Below are positions 32,767-44,239 of a DNA stretch of 64,000 nt, piece after piece. The position numbers and the translations under genes are program-made. The notes under the pieces were generated by a model. That model had not been told where the DNA came from. It worked only from the letters and a program-made list of their open reading frames with translations, and made no database searches. This DNA comes from Lolium rigidum. Its lineage: Eukaryota; Streptophyta; Magnoliopsida; Poales; Poaceae. The DNA lies in assembly GCF_022539505.1 (NCBI RefSeq), contig NC_061514.1, positions 34,005,769-34,069,768 on the forward strand, given 5' to 3'. Within the stretch, counting starts at the first letter, position 1; each line of letters opens with the position of its first letter.

Positions 32767-35600
32767 AGGGTCCAATGGGTGGCTGACCAGCATAGCCTTT
32801 TGTGTAGTATCACCGAAGTAGTTTCAGTATCAGCAGCTTGGACGATATAACAATCCGAAGAAAAAAAGTACGTAAATAAACAAATATAAAAAAATGAAAG
32901 CTAGATTAACAGAATCTCAATGAAAGAAGTCAAGTGAAAGTTAACAGAAGAAAAGTCATACATCATCGTCCGTTCCCCGTGAAGATTACATCACCATGGC
33001 TAGAGCTAGCATAGCACAGACATCATGGATGATCAACATAGCTAGATTTTGTGCAGTGTCACCGAAATAGTTCTGTTTCAGTATCAGTATCAGGAGCTTG
33101 GACATAACAAAACAGTAGAGAAAAGGTAAGAACAAATTTCAAAACAACAGAACGTGAAGTGTAAAACTAGCATCACGTAATACAGAAACATTATAAATTG
33201 TACCAGCTATACGACCCCTTCAGCTAAGTGAGTCCAAGGATTCGAATGGATATGGACAGATTTATTCAGAATCATGCGTCCCAAACACTAGTCAAGTCCT
33301 CTCGTCGCCAGTCAGCGCATAGGCTAAGCTGCTAGGGCTAGCACAACATAACCAGATTTTGTGTAGTGTCACCGAGATAGTTTCAGTAGCAGCAACTTGG
33401 ACGATACAACAATCAGAAGAAAAATATATATGAATAAATAAAATATTAAAAAATAGAAGCTAGATTAACAGATCTCAATGAAAGAAGTCAAGTGAAAGTT
33501 AACAGAAGAAAAGTCATACATCATCATCTGTTCCCTTGAAGATTACATCACCACGACTGGAGATAGTATAACACCCAGCAAGTGGCGGACCAGCATAGCC
33601 AGATTTTGTGCAGTGTCACCGAAATAGTTTCAGTATCAGTAGCTTGGACGATACAACAATCTGAAGAAAAAAGTACATGAATAAACAAATACAAAAAAAT
33701 GGAAGCTAGATTAACAGAATCTCAATGAAAGAAGTCAGGTGAAAGTTAACAAAAGAAAAGTCATACATCATCGTCCGTTCCAGTGAAGATTACATCAACA
33801 CGGCTAGAGCTAGCATAGCACAGACATCATGGATGACCAACATAGCTAGATTTTGTGCAGTGTCACCGAAATAGTTCTGTTTCAGTATCAATATCAGTAG
33901 TTTGTACATAACAAAAGAATAGAGAAAAGGTAAGAACAAATTTCAAAACAACAGGACGTGAAGTGTAAAGCTAGCAGCACATAATATCGAAACAATATAA
34001 ACTGTACCTGCTATACGACCTCTTCAGCTACTACACTGTCAACCGAAATATATATTAATGTTCAAAGATAAAAAGCTGAACGAGACCGAGGATTTGTACG
34101 GATCTGGACAGATTTATACAGAATCATGGGTCCCAAACACCAGTCAAGTCCTTTTGTCGCCAGTCAGCGGATATGCTAAGCTGCTAGTGCTAGCACAACA
34201 TAACCAGATTTTGTGCAGTGTTACCGAAATTGTTCTGTTCAGTATCAGCATATTGGACATAACAAAAGAGTTGAGAAAAGGTAATAACAAATTTCAAAAC
34301 AAGAGGATGTGAAGTGTAAAAAGCTAACCAGATTTTGTGCAGTGTCACCGAAATAGTTCTGTTCAGTATCAGCATCTTGGACATAATAAAAGAGTTGAGA
34401 AAAGGTAAAAACAAATTTCAAAATAACAGGACGTGAATTGTAAAGCTAGCAGCATGTAATACAGAAACAATATAAACTGCACCAGTCAAGTCCTCTCGTC
34501 GCCAGTCAGCGCACAGGCTAAGCGAGACAGAAGATTTGAATGGATCTGGAATGTTATTTAGAATCATGTGTCCCAAACACCAGTCAAGTCCTCTCGTCGC
34601 CAGTCAACACATAGGCTAAGCTGCTAGTGCTAGCCCAGCATAACCAGATTTTGTGCAGTGTCACCGAAATAGTTCTGTTCAGTATCAGCATCTTGGACAT
34701 AACAAAAGAGTTGATAAAAGGTAAGAACAAATTTCAAAACAGGAGAATGTGAAGTGTAAAAAGCTAGCAGCACGTAATACAGAAAGAAAATAAAATGTAC
34801 CTGCTATACGATCCCTTTAGCTACTACACTGTCACCAAATTATAAATTAATGTTCAAACAGAGCTGAGAAAAAGCTGAATCCTTCACAAATAGTATCATC
34901 ACCTATTAACAGAAGAGTTAAGACAAAGTCAAGACTGAATTTATTTCAAAAAAAGAATAATACGTCATAAACTAGAAGTGAAACTATTGGAGTATCATCT
35001 AAATAAAATAAGCATATCATTTGGACGTGAAAACTTACTGTGATGCTAGCAACTACGTGACTGTGCAGACTCCTCTGCTACTATGTATGCAGTTGTGGTT
35101 GCCTCTATTATCTGGCTGATTTCGTACGGTGTCACGGAAATAGACCTAGGTTGCAAATGAATTGATAAAATGGTGAGGACAACCAGTAGGTATAATAATA
35201 AAAAATAGCAAGATGACAGAATTGCATAGCTAGCACCCATTGGTTTAGTGCAAATGCAAAAAAAAAACTTACATGGCTATGAATAACTAATTTTGATATT
35301 TTTGGTTGTACAAGTCTTCGACGTATGGACAAGCCTCAATTGAAGATCCACAAGAGACAAATGAGTGTCCACAAGAGCAAATCAAATATGCAAGCAATGT
35401 GCTTCCACACATGACTAGGTCTTATGGACAAGCCTCAAGTGAAGATCCTGCCAACAAAGAATAAGCGTACCATGGTGGCAGCGACTACGGAGACTAGCTT
35501 CCACATGCAGCAAAGAACCACTATTTTTCAGAACATGAGTCTTCTTTTGGGCAGTGTCACCGAGATAGGATTCTTTTGTTTCAAAAAAGATGGAGAATGA
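32767..35600 (+). repeat. tandem array of mixed 250/310-bp repeat units
   Basis: The core GTGCAGTGTCACCGAAATAG or a close variant occurs near 32802, 33051, 33361, 33608, 33855, 34213, 34337, 34653, 35124 and 35549. Spacings are 249, 310, 247, 247, 358, 124, 316, 471 and 425 bp. Short units carry AAGCTAGATTAACAGAATCT and a CATACATCATCGTCCGTTCC segment; long ones carry GAAAAGGTAAGAACAAATTTC and CTCTCGTCGCCAGTCAGCGC. No coding frame spans units. The class is unknown to me; it decays towards the right end. Confidence 0.75.
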
Positions 35601-36228
35601 TTATATACAAGTTAACACAAAGATAGAATATAACACAATTTATCATCGACTAGAACACGAGAACTAATATGATAACAATAATACAACAATGCGAGTATTG
35701 CAGATCTAATATTAACAATAAATATGCTATGTTTGAAAAGCCAAAAGCAAGGGACATGTAACAAGCTAGATATTACAAATAAAAAATAGCAACGGGAGAT
35801 GATTCCTTTTGTAATTGCCAGTAGGTAGAATGAAATAAAAAAACCACTAGTAACATATGGGGCTTCAATGACGGTCTGGGGCCGACGTTTGAGAAAACCG
35901 TCAGTGATTGTCTTTTTCTATGACGATACGGTGTTTTCGTGTCACAGATGGCGTTTTGGGCTGCTCGGCCCGAAAAACTAGTGACGGGCGAGGTCTAAAC
36001 GTCAACGATTGTGCAGAAATGAGCGTCGCGGGTGGTGGGCGGCCCGGACTACGGAGTCAGCAGGGGGGCGTCACAACAACTAGGCTTCGGGCCGGTGGAC
36101 ACACCTGACCCACACTCTGCACGCTTCTGTTCACGTACTTTTACGTACGCCGCACAACGGTCCAAGGCCTGAAGCACTGGGACCCATATTTGTAAGGGGA
36201 GACAACCACTGTCTGCACACATGTACCT
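35601..36228. other. unassigned sequence, GC-rich from about 35860
   Basis: The first 250 bases are AT-rich and featureless. From 35865 the sequence turns GC-rich with CAATGACGGTC, AACCGTCAGTGA and ATGACGATACGG, motifs of the kind seen near ends of some grass DNA transposons. I found no matching inverted end, so no element is called. Confidence 0.3.
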
Positions 36229-36870
36229 AGCCTACATCACTCAGGCCCGCATGTCAGGTACCGACATGACCCACCTGCGTGGGGCCACCCGTTCCGACAG
36301 CTCAAGATATGCGAAGTGGACCAGACCTGTCAGTACCACCAATATGGGCTCCACATGTCAGTTGCCATGCCAATTTTTTTGGTGCACGTACCAGCACAAG
36401 TGTCTGCCTGCCGTCAATTCTGAATGCATGGCCCCGCAGGTCAGAGCTTGATGGGCCTACATAATACGTCAGGCCTACGTGGATCCCAGGTTCCATTCCC
36501 ATCAGGCCCGCATGGAGATGTGGCGTGGCCCCGCATGTCAGAGCCTGCTGGGCCTACGTACTTTGTCGGTCCTACATGGGTCCTACAATGAGATGTGGTG
36601 TGGCCCCGCATGTCGTAGCTTTGGTAGGCCCGGCATGTTAGACTCGCTGGGCCCGTATGTCAGAGCTTGGTGGGCCCGTTATGTCAGAGCTAGGTGGGAC
36701 CGCATGTCAGAGCTTGCTGGGCATACATACTTTGTTGGGCCTACATGGGTCCCAGGTGCCATTCCCATCGGGCCCACATGGAGATGTGTCAATTCTGGAT
36801 GCGTGGCCCCGCATGTCAGAACTGGAGCACCTGTCGTGTCTCCAAGGTGGATCCCATATGTCAGTTTACA
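36229..36870 (+). repeat. array of CCCGCATGTCAGAGC-type motifs
   Basis: About nine copies of (GG)CCCGCATGTCAGAG with one or two changes, near 36246, 36435, 36531, 36607, 36629, 36653, 36676, 36701 and 36808, plus repeats of GGGCCTACATGGGTCC. Spacing is irregular (about 20-190 bp). It could be the subterminal array of a DNA transposon; no terminus was found. Confidence 0.6.
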
Positions 36871-37418
36871 CGTGTCGAACAGACTGAGCCAAAATAACTA
36901 TCTCATCTTGCAGGGTTGAACCTACAAAATAATATGGTTTCCAAATTTTAGGATAGAACACAACAAAGGCCTATTTTGCTAAATTAGTATGGCCTAATTT
37001 AGGCCCCTCTAGCCTCCGGGCACCTGATTCTTGGATCCAAATGAACTATAGCAAAATATGGGCCACCTTTTGCTTGGGACGATTTGGGATTGTTGTCAGA
37101 AGAAAGTGAATGTACTTTTATGTTTAACGGCCGATAGAGGCCTATCACCTATTACTTGGTATCCGAATGAACTGGGTGTTCTTTTATATATATGCTGCAG
37201 ATCCTGTGTTTCAAACTTTACTCCAACAATGCACATAACAAACATTTCGCATAATAAATGTTTCAATTATGGAACTACTGGCCAACACATTCGTCTACAA
37301 CTATCGAGAAAAGACACATCGCAACTACAATGAGCCCTTCCATCACGTACGAAGAAGGGAACATTAGGTGCCAGAAAAGGGGTGGCTAACCGAAGCCTTG
37401 ATAAGAACAACAATTCAT
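36871..37418. other. unassigned sequence
   Basis: No recognisable gene or repeat. It lies just downstream of the stop of the minus-strand gene remnant, so part of it may be its 3' untranslated region. Confidence 0.3.
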
Positions 37419-38746
37419 CTACTCGACAGTACCATCAACATCCTCCTCTACGGGTAGCTGGCCGCGCAGGTCCTCGATCCTCATTAGCAGCACATTGATA
37501 TAACCCAAGGCGGATCTTACTTCTGTGTTGGACTCATGCAAGGTTTTAAGGGCCTCATTGAGGTCCCTGCGTGCCGACACGAGATCAATCGCAGCCTGAT
37601 TCCACTTGCCAACAACATCGGCATTCTGTTCGCGGAGGTCCTGGATGGAAGTCTTATCTCTCTCCATCGTCGCAATGTTCTCCTCCTGAAGCTTGGACAA
37701 CTTGTTAATCTCCAAACGCAGCATGTTGCGTTCCACGCGAAGATCGTTCGCCTCTTGCTTATACAAATTAGCGCACCCAACAATTTCATCCAGGTCGTGC
37801 CTGAGATGGGTAATATTCTCTTGAAGCTGGCAGGTGTTGGCGATGGACTGCAATAAAACAAAGAAACACCATAAGCCTGAGATGGGTAATATTCTCTTCA
37901 CGAAAAGTACCTAGGTTCCAAATTTGTAGGCGCGGTTTTTTTTTCCAGAAATGTGGGAGCCTACACGGTTTAACGAGTCTAGAAAAATGCGTATCGAGAA
38001 CAGATCTTACATGGCTGCATCAACTAAATTTAGGAGGTGCTTGGATCCACACAAATAAATCATTTATGGGGGGATTAGACGACGTTCAGTATCTGCAGCA
38101 AATTGTCTCTCAATTTAAAAACAGGACGGCACCCCGAAATCCATTGCCCATGTTTCGGGCTCATTTGATTTGAAGGAAATATGAAGGAAACAGAAGGGAA
38201 TAGGAAACTTTCCTGAGCTGCTACTGTGCACACGGAACTAGGCAAGGATTGCACCAACCATGCTTTCCTATTCCTATGTGCTTCCTATTCCTTTAAATCA
38301 AATAGGCCCTTAGAAAGAATTAAGTACCTCGGGCGGCAATTCCGAGTTAGTGGCATCTATCCTCCTTGAGCTTCTCTAGATATCCTCTATATGCCGTGTA
38401 TCCGTCGCTTCCATCTCCTCGTCAAGTCTTGCTGCGGCGCAGGTCTCGACCCGTCCTCTGAATATTGAGAAAACATGGCGTCGGAATCTGAATCTGATCA
38501 ACATTGGTGAAAGAAATAGAATGCAACAAGCAATTAAACTAACATTACGTTTCCGTGGGCATGTTTCTGCGGACGACCGGATGAAGAAGATCTGCCGGGC
38601 AGCCTCTTCCTCAAAGATAGGTCGGACCTAACCTCAAGCGCTGGGTCATCAGACGACGGCCGGGCAAAGAGGACATGACGAGAAGCTTCCGGAGTGGAAG
38701 CACCACTCCTCTTCCTAACTCTACCCCAAGGAGCCACGACGGGCAA
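37419..38746 (-). pseudogene. spliced coiled-coil gene remnant, three exons
   Basis: The last exon (37847-37419) follows a good acceptor (TTTTATTGCAG) and encodes 142 residues of coiled coil (LQENITHLRHDLDEIV, RLEINKLSKLQEENIATM, VSARRDLNEALKTLHE) with an acidic end. A middle exon (38457-38328) lies between ATATTCAG and GAG|GTACTT, in phase with the last exon but with one TAG. A first exon from an ATG at 38746 encodes a basic, Ser-rich, nuclear-signal-like region (GRVRKRSG). The first junction is uncertain (donor GTAATG at 38548 or GTTAGT at 38543). I do not recognise the family; a transposon accessory protein or a captured gene are both possible. Confidence 0.45.
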
Positions 38747-39304
38747 TGAAGGAGTGGCGAAAGAGAACAGGTTCTTCCCCTGCGGAAGTGTATAGAGGTA
38801 GAACTATCTTGAAGACCGGAAGTAAAGTGATGAAGAATGTGGAGTGTGGTGGATATAGGTAAAATAACCCGAACGAGGGACACTCGACAGCAAATCATAT
38901 TTCTACCGTCTCACATCCAAAATGGAGGGCAAAATGCAGAACACACGGGTGCTATTTAGGCATGGAAAAGCAGGAACTGGGTGGTATATTTTGGAACTTC
39001 GGCTCACAGTAGTGGTATTTTGGAAATTTCCATTTTGACATGTACAATGCAGTCTCTTAAATACAGGCGCTAGGCTTTTATTAGCCGTTCGCATAATAAA
39101 AGGGATCGATGCCAAAATCTCCGACAGGCGTGCGCTTCGCTAGAATCAGGCTTGCGGCCAGAGAATCGGAACCATGTTTGCTAGCCAAACAAGCGCTTGA
39201 ATTGGACGCTCCGTTGTAATTGTAGACTCTTCCTGAAGACGTATTAGTTTCCTTTCTCTCCTCCTCTTAAGCGCCTAAAAAAGGTCATTGTTTGGCATAC
39301 ATCA
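38747..39304. other. unassigned sequence between gene remnant and direct repeat
   Basis: Possible promoter region of the minus-strand coiled-coil gene. No repeat end recognised. The last bases ATCA (39301-39304) define the edge of the 626-bp repeat and match a Helitron empty site. Confidence 0.3.
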
Positions 39305-39930
39305 TTACATTTAAAATGAAATGCAATTGATAAATCTCTGAATGACAAAAGAATTCTTGTATTCCAACCCCAAATGATAACAAACAAATTGGTTCTCCAA
39401 ATCACAAAAGAATTCTTTGAATCCAACACTAATTCATGAGCCAAACAAACTTCTCCAAAACTGAATAATAATGGATTTAGACCACATGCAACAAGACTTA
39501 AAGAAGAGACGACCAACATAATTGCAGCAAAATTCAGTGGAACAACATGGTTCTTAGGTACAATCAACAAAACTGAACATAACTATACATAAGACTTGGA
39601 CAATGGATTTTCTGAGATGGAACCAACAGATTCTTTCTCACGGACAATAGGTTTCCAGAGCAGACACCAAAGGATTCTTTCCTTCTCAGGCACAACAGCT
39701 TTTCAGAGATGACACCAAACGATTTCATGTCTATCTTTATCACAGCGTATAATCAGCTTGGACGTTACAACAATCTGAAGAAAAAGTTACATTAATAAAC
39801 AAATATCAAACAATGGAAGCTAGATTAGCAGAATTTTAATGAAAGAAGTCAAGTGAATGTTAACAGAGGGAAAGACATACATCATCGTCCGTTCAAGTTA
39901 AGATTACATAACCACGGCTAGAGCTACTAT
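39305..39930 (+). repeat. 626-bp direct repeat, copy 2
   Basis: It matches 32141-32766. Its right edge is exactly where gypsy pol coding begins (39931), so this end is a rearrangement breakpoint. Its left edge continues into sequence that is not next to copy 1, where the Helitron lies. Confidence 0.85.
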
Positions 39931-40307
39931 CGAGTATCTAAATTGGTCAGGTCAACCAATAGGATTCACCATAGAAGATCTGATGCGGGGCGACTTTCGG
40001 TCTTCACCGCATCATGTGCTTCATCGCCAAGACGGCACGCAAAGGTGAATCTTCCCCTTTACGCGTGCCTCGAATCGCCTATTTGGGACGATATACTACT
40101 TCATACTCTGTCATATCTTGATGATAGGAACTCGACGACAAGTACGGAGGGAAGAGAGGATGCCATGGAGACCCGAGGATGCAAGACCGATGTCACGGAA
40201 GCATGGAAGAGAAGGAGGAAGAAGCGCTGGACGCTCCAGGCCGGAACTTCCGCCCGCCACCGCCGGAACTTCCGGCCAGATACCATCCAAGAATGAAGCT
40301 GCTCACG

Positions 40308-40431
40308 CTGAAGGAATCCAGCCGGAACTTCCGCCCCCAGGAGCCGGAACTTCCGCCCAGATACTCATGCTGAAGGAATCCAGCCGGAACTTCCGCCCCA
40401 GGAGCCGGAACTTCCGCCCAGTCGAACCTCA
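40308..40431 (+). repeat. 62-bp tandem repeat, two copies, palindrome-bearing
   Basis: Units start CTGAAGGAATCCAGCCGGAA at 40308 and 40370. Each has two CCGGAACTTCCG palindromes. Two more lie just upstream at about 40240 and 40263. Confidence 0.9.
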
Positions 40432-40480
40432 GTCAGATCTCAACTCCTTTTGGCTTGTAACTTAACCCTTCGCCCCTACC

Positions 40481-40490
40481 TATAAATAGG
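40481..40490 (+). promoter_or_regulatory. TATA box of the non-autonomous LTR
   Basis: TATAAATAGG in CCTATAAATAGGCACC, about 50 bases 3' of the palindromic repeats, so the repeats sit where an upstream promoter element would. The 3' LTR has the same at about 48126. Confidence 0.65.
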
Positions 40491-40967
40491 CACCTACCCC
40501 CACCTTCATGAGGGAGAGATGATGTTTAGATGAATTGGCTTATGCCTCTATTATCCCTTTGTGGATTTGGAAAACCCCCACCTTAGATTACCCATCTATT
40601 GTATCCCTCCTTGTTGAATCCTTGTGATCTCTTTGGTGACTTCTATCGATTGTTGGTCTTTTGCTTGCACTTCTACCATTTGGTCTTTTGCTTGCACTTC
40701 TATCAACCTCGGTCTTTTCACCCTTCTAGATCTCTCGGATTCGACTCGTCGATCTCTTTGCGGGACTTCTACCGAAAGGTCTTTTCTCGCAACCTCTATC
40801 GAGTTGGTGGTTCGGGCCAATGAGGATAACCGATTTGTGTTGTGTGCGTGTGTTTGTATCGTGTTCTTCGCGTTCATCCACCTCCCCGCGCATTCCCCTC
40901 CGCAATCACACTCCCCCGGGTCAATTCGTGAGATCGGGCAACCCACACGGGCTCAGCCCGCATCATA

Positions 40968-40980
40968 TGGTATCAGAGCA
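40968..40980 (+). other. primer binding site, initiator Met-tRNA type
   Basis: TGGTATCAGAGCA two bases after the LTR end, complementary to the tRNA-Met 3' end apart from the last base. Confidence 0.85.
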
Positions 40981-42139
40981 AAGGTTGCCACGGATTTGAC
41001 CCTCCGATTCCACCAATTTCGCCCAAAAAATTTCCCAAAAAAAATTTGCCCCAAAAATAGCTCGAATTTGGATCTCCGGATTTGTTGCGTTGTTTGTGGT
41101 TTTGGTCCACAGATCTGTTGTCTTTAGTGTTGATCTATCATCCCTCCAAATTTCACCGGCCAATTCCACCTATTCCTCTCGAAATCCGACGATTTTTGCC
41201 CCATTTTCCGCCCCGTGTTCGTGCAGTTCATCGCGTGGATCTCAGATTCAAAAAATCTGCAGTTTCCAGAACTACCGGTCAGCACGGCCGGAACTTCCGC
41301 TGGCCCATCTTCTTCCTCCGCCCGCCCCTGCCGCTAGCCCCGCACCTGCTCCGCTCGCAGCACAGCAACTCCTCTGGTCAACGCCCACCCGCCGCCGCTG
41401 TTTGCCTCGCGCCAGTCTTGCTCCCACGTGCTCCTGGCTCGAGCCGCTCCAGGTCGCTGCGCCCTGCACGCACGCGCCGCATCATACAGGCCGGCCTCCA
41501 CGCGCCCAGCGCCAACCACCCGCAATCGCCAGCATCCCACGCCGCCGGGCCACGCGCTCAACCTCCTCGCCAAGCCCAGCACACCACCGCCTTGGCCCAC
41601 CCCGCGCTGCCCCGCCCTAGGCCCACCTCCACCTCGCTACATCCCGCGCGCGCGCACAAGAGCAGCAGCAAGCGCTCGATCTACCCCGGCTAATCGCCGT
41701 GCTCGCCCGCCGCGCAGTAGCTTCGCACGCCCACGCTCGCCTCTGGCACCAGACGTGCGCCACAGTTTCACCACGCGCAAGAATCGCCCAGCTCGATCCC
41801 CAGTTCTGATCGATTCCGCAGAAAATACACAGACCGGAAGTTCCGGTTCCAGTCAGCGGAACATCCGGTCCAGCGGAACTTCCGCCCAACTTCCGAAAAT
41901 AGCAGTTTTGGCTCGCAGTAACCCCTGGATACACGCTGAGTATTTCCGGAAGTTGACCAGAACTTCCGCCCGGACCAGTTTTTGACCCTAATTTCAGCAA
42001 CTTTTGACCCCCAACTTTGACCCAACTTTTGACAACTTTCCGGAGCCCGTTTGACTTCAAATTTTGACCATAATCCCACCATCTTGACTCCAAATTTTGA
42101 CACTTTTCCCGAGCCCATTTGACTCCAAAAATTTTGACA
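40981..42139 (+). other. GC-rich internal leader of the non-autonomous element
   Basis: Overlapping open frames occur in several frames on both strands (e.g. 41082-41693, 41428-41985), Pro/Ala/Arg/Ser-rich; I regard them as a result of composition. CCGGAACTTCCG-like motifs recur at 41289, 41837, 41875 and 41943. The 3' part repeats TTTTGAC(C/T)C(C/T)AA-type short motifs (41980-42140). Confidence 0.6.
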
Positions 42140-43468
42140 ACTCAGGGAGGTAGAGGTCAAAGATATCCCTCTCAAGCAACCCTGCAATTACGATACAAGA
42201 AGTCTCTTGTGTCCCCAACACACCCAATACACTTGTCAGATGTATAGGTGCACTAGTTCGGCAAAGATAGTAAAATGCAAGTGATATGGATGAATATGAG
42301 TGGTAATAACAATCTGAAATAAATATGGCAGCAAGTAAACATGTAGTAAAACAGTAAATAAACGGTGATTCGATGTTTGGAAACAAGGCCCAGGGATCAT
42401 ACTTTCACTAGTGGTCACTCTCAACAATGATATCATAAAGGAATATAAATATAAGCACTTCACTATGCTATTCTGAACTACTCTCTGGCTGGATAACGAA
42501 CACTAATTCACCGTGTAGGGCTGCAAAAGCAAACCTTAAAGATGTATTCCCAACTACTAATAAACACCCCGCGCTGTACTTTGAGCATTCATAGGCGGTA
42601 CTAACACACCACAATTTCATAGAGACATCCAACTCAAATCATAATTCAGTGAACAAGTATTCTGTGAAATATAGCCTAAGAGACCCACATGGTGCACACA
42701 CTCCACCTTTACACACGTGGGACAAGGAGTCTCCGGAGATCACATAAGTAAAATCCACTTGAATAGCATAACGACATCTAGATTACAAAGCTCATCATAT
42801 GGATCTCAATCATGTAAGGCAGCTCATGAGATCATTGTATTGAAGTACATGGGAGAGAGAGATAAACCACATAGCTACCGGTAGAACCCTCAACCCCGAG
42901 GGAGAACTACTCTCTCCTCATCATGGGAGTCAGCAACAGCGATGGAGATGGCGGTGGAGTCGATGGAGATGGCTCCGGGGGCAATTACCCGTCCCGGCAG
43001 TGTGCCGAAACAGAGACTTCTGTCCCCCGGATCTTCTCTGGACGATGGCGGCCGCGACGGAACTTTTCGTGGACGGAGGCTTGTATATCTGGGGTTTTTC
43101 CGAGATCGTGAATATATAGGCGGAGGAGATAGGTCGGTGGGGTGCCCGAGGGCCCCACACCATGCCTAGGCGCGGCCGGTGGTCTGGGCACCCTGGTGCC
43201 CCCCTTCGTCTCTCCTTCGGACTTCGTCTCCGTTACGGTAAAATAGGCACTTTGGCTTTTGTTTCATCCAATTCCGAGAATATGTCATGTACAACCTTTC
43301 CGAGACAAAAAAACAACAAAAAATAGGGAACTGGCACTGTGGCATCTTGTCAATAGGTTAGTGCCGGAAAATGTATAAAAGTGTAACGAAGTGCAAGTAA
43401 AACATAGTGGAATCGGTGTAAAACAAGCATGGAGCATCAAAAATTATAGATACGTTTGAGACGTATCA
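42140..43468 (-). repeat. Sabrina-type LTR, 3' truncated, inside the non-autonomous element
   Basis: The minus strand starts TGATACGTCTCAAACGTATC at 43468 and runs to about 42140, where GTCAAAGATATCCCTCTCAA is LTR sequence but the usual terminal portion is missing. The bases next to the two ends do not match, so there is no TSD. The GC-rich leader is at 42900-43210. Confidence 0.65.
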
Positions 43469-43525
43469 ATGATATCAACTAATTAATAACTCGATCATTT
43501 ACTCATTTTTTCCTTTGCCGGGCAG

Positions 43526-44144
43526 GGCTTGGAAACGGTTCATCAACACTGCTAGGGGTGAATGGAAACCGGAGCTTACAGTTAAAGATTATCCTGTAAG
43601 TAGTACTATATATATATAGCTCTGTCCGCGAATCACTTTGTTTTTTTGTTTCATTACCATGCATTATCATGCTTGATTATTAGTTTGATCGAACTATTTT
43701 TCGTAAAGTATTTGAAGCAGGAACCCGAGAATAACCTATGTGGATACTACGTCTGCGAGTTTATTTGCGAGATGGCCATTCACCGGGAGCCGGAAAAGAT
43801 TTTACATGCCCTTCATGTACGTGAACAATATTTCACAATCTTATTTTATTACCACCAATTGTATTGAGTTCCATTCATATATATTGATCTCATTTTTTTC
43901 AAATTAGATGGAACACGTGCGGGATTCTCTCCTAACGGAGGATCACATACGAGCAATTCAAGAGGAAATTGCGGGATTCTTAGTTAGGGAGGTCATAACT
44001 CCAACTGGAGCATACCATCGGGAGATCATATATGACATTAGAGATAAAAATAGAGATATGGTAAAGAGGATCGACTTAATTTATATTGTAAACATGCGTT
44101 ACGTGTACTGTACATATTTCATGACGCTGTCTATATATTCGTGA
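43526..44144 (+). pseudogene. Ulp1-type cysteine protease C-terminal exons of a CACTA element
   Basis: Three exons join in phase: 43526-43595 (WKRFINTARGEWKPEL, donor GTAAGTAG), 43709-43816 (acceptor CGTAAAG; EPENNLCGYYVCEF with the expected catalytic Cys in CG; donor GTACGTG) and 43908-44144 (acceptor AAATTAG; HIRAIQEEIAGFLVREV). These are the final portion of the SUMO-protease-like domain that plant CACTA elements often carry as a second gene. The catalytic His and Asp would lie upstream and are absent. No stop interrupts the three exons. Confidence 0.65.
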
Positions 44145-44239
44145 CGATTTTGTGGTTTCTTGAATGATGTATGCATTGCAGATTTGAATGAATAACATAA
44201 AACCCTGAAAACGCTGCTCCACCCTAAACCTCTGCCGCG

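Larger units (their letters stand above)
39981..40965 (+). repeat. 5' LTR of the non-autonomous element (985 bp)
   Basis: It differs from the 3' LTR mainly by having two instead of four copies of a 62-bp unit, plus two single-base indels and a few substitutions seen by eye. It contains a TATA box at 40481 and palindromic CCGGAACTTCCG motifs. Confidence 0.9.

Noticed and set aside
35843..35870. CACTAGTAACATATGG as a CACTA terminus
   Set aside because: No matching inverted end or 3-bp duplication was found within the following 4 kb.
32141..39930. The 626-bp direct repeats as LTRs of one element
   Set aside because: They lack TG...CA ends, a primer site, a polypurine tract and a flanking duplication.
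40968..40980. tRNA-Met gene
   Set aside because: Only the 13 bases complementary to the tRNA 3' end are present, next to an LTR; it is a primer binding site.
41082..41985. Overlapping open frames of 170-200 codons in the internal leader
   Set aside because: Several frames on both strands are open at once and the translations are Pro/Ala/Arg/Ser low complexity; this is what GC-rich, stop-poor sequence gives by chance.
42210..43468. TGTCCCCAACACACC at 42210 as the LTR end
   Set aside because: LTR-type sequence continues left to about 42140, so this TG is internal to the LTR; the LTR is truncated instead.
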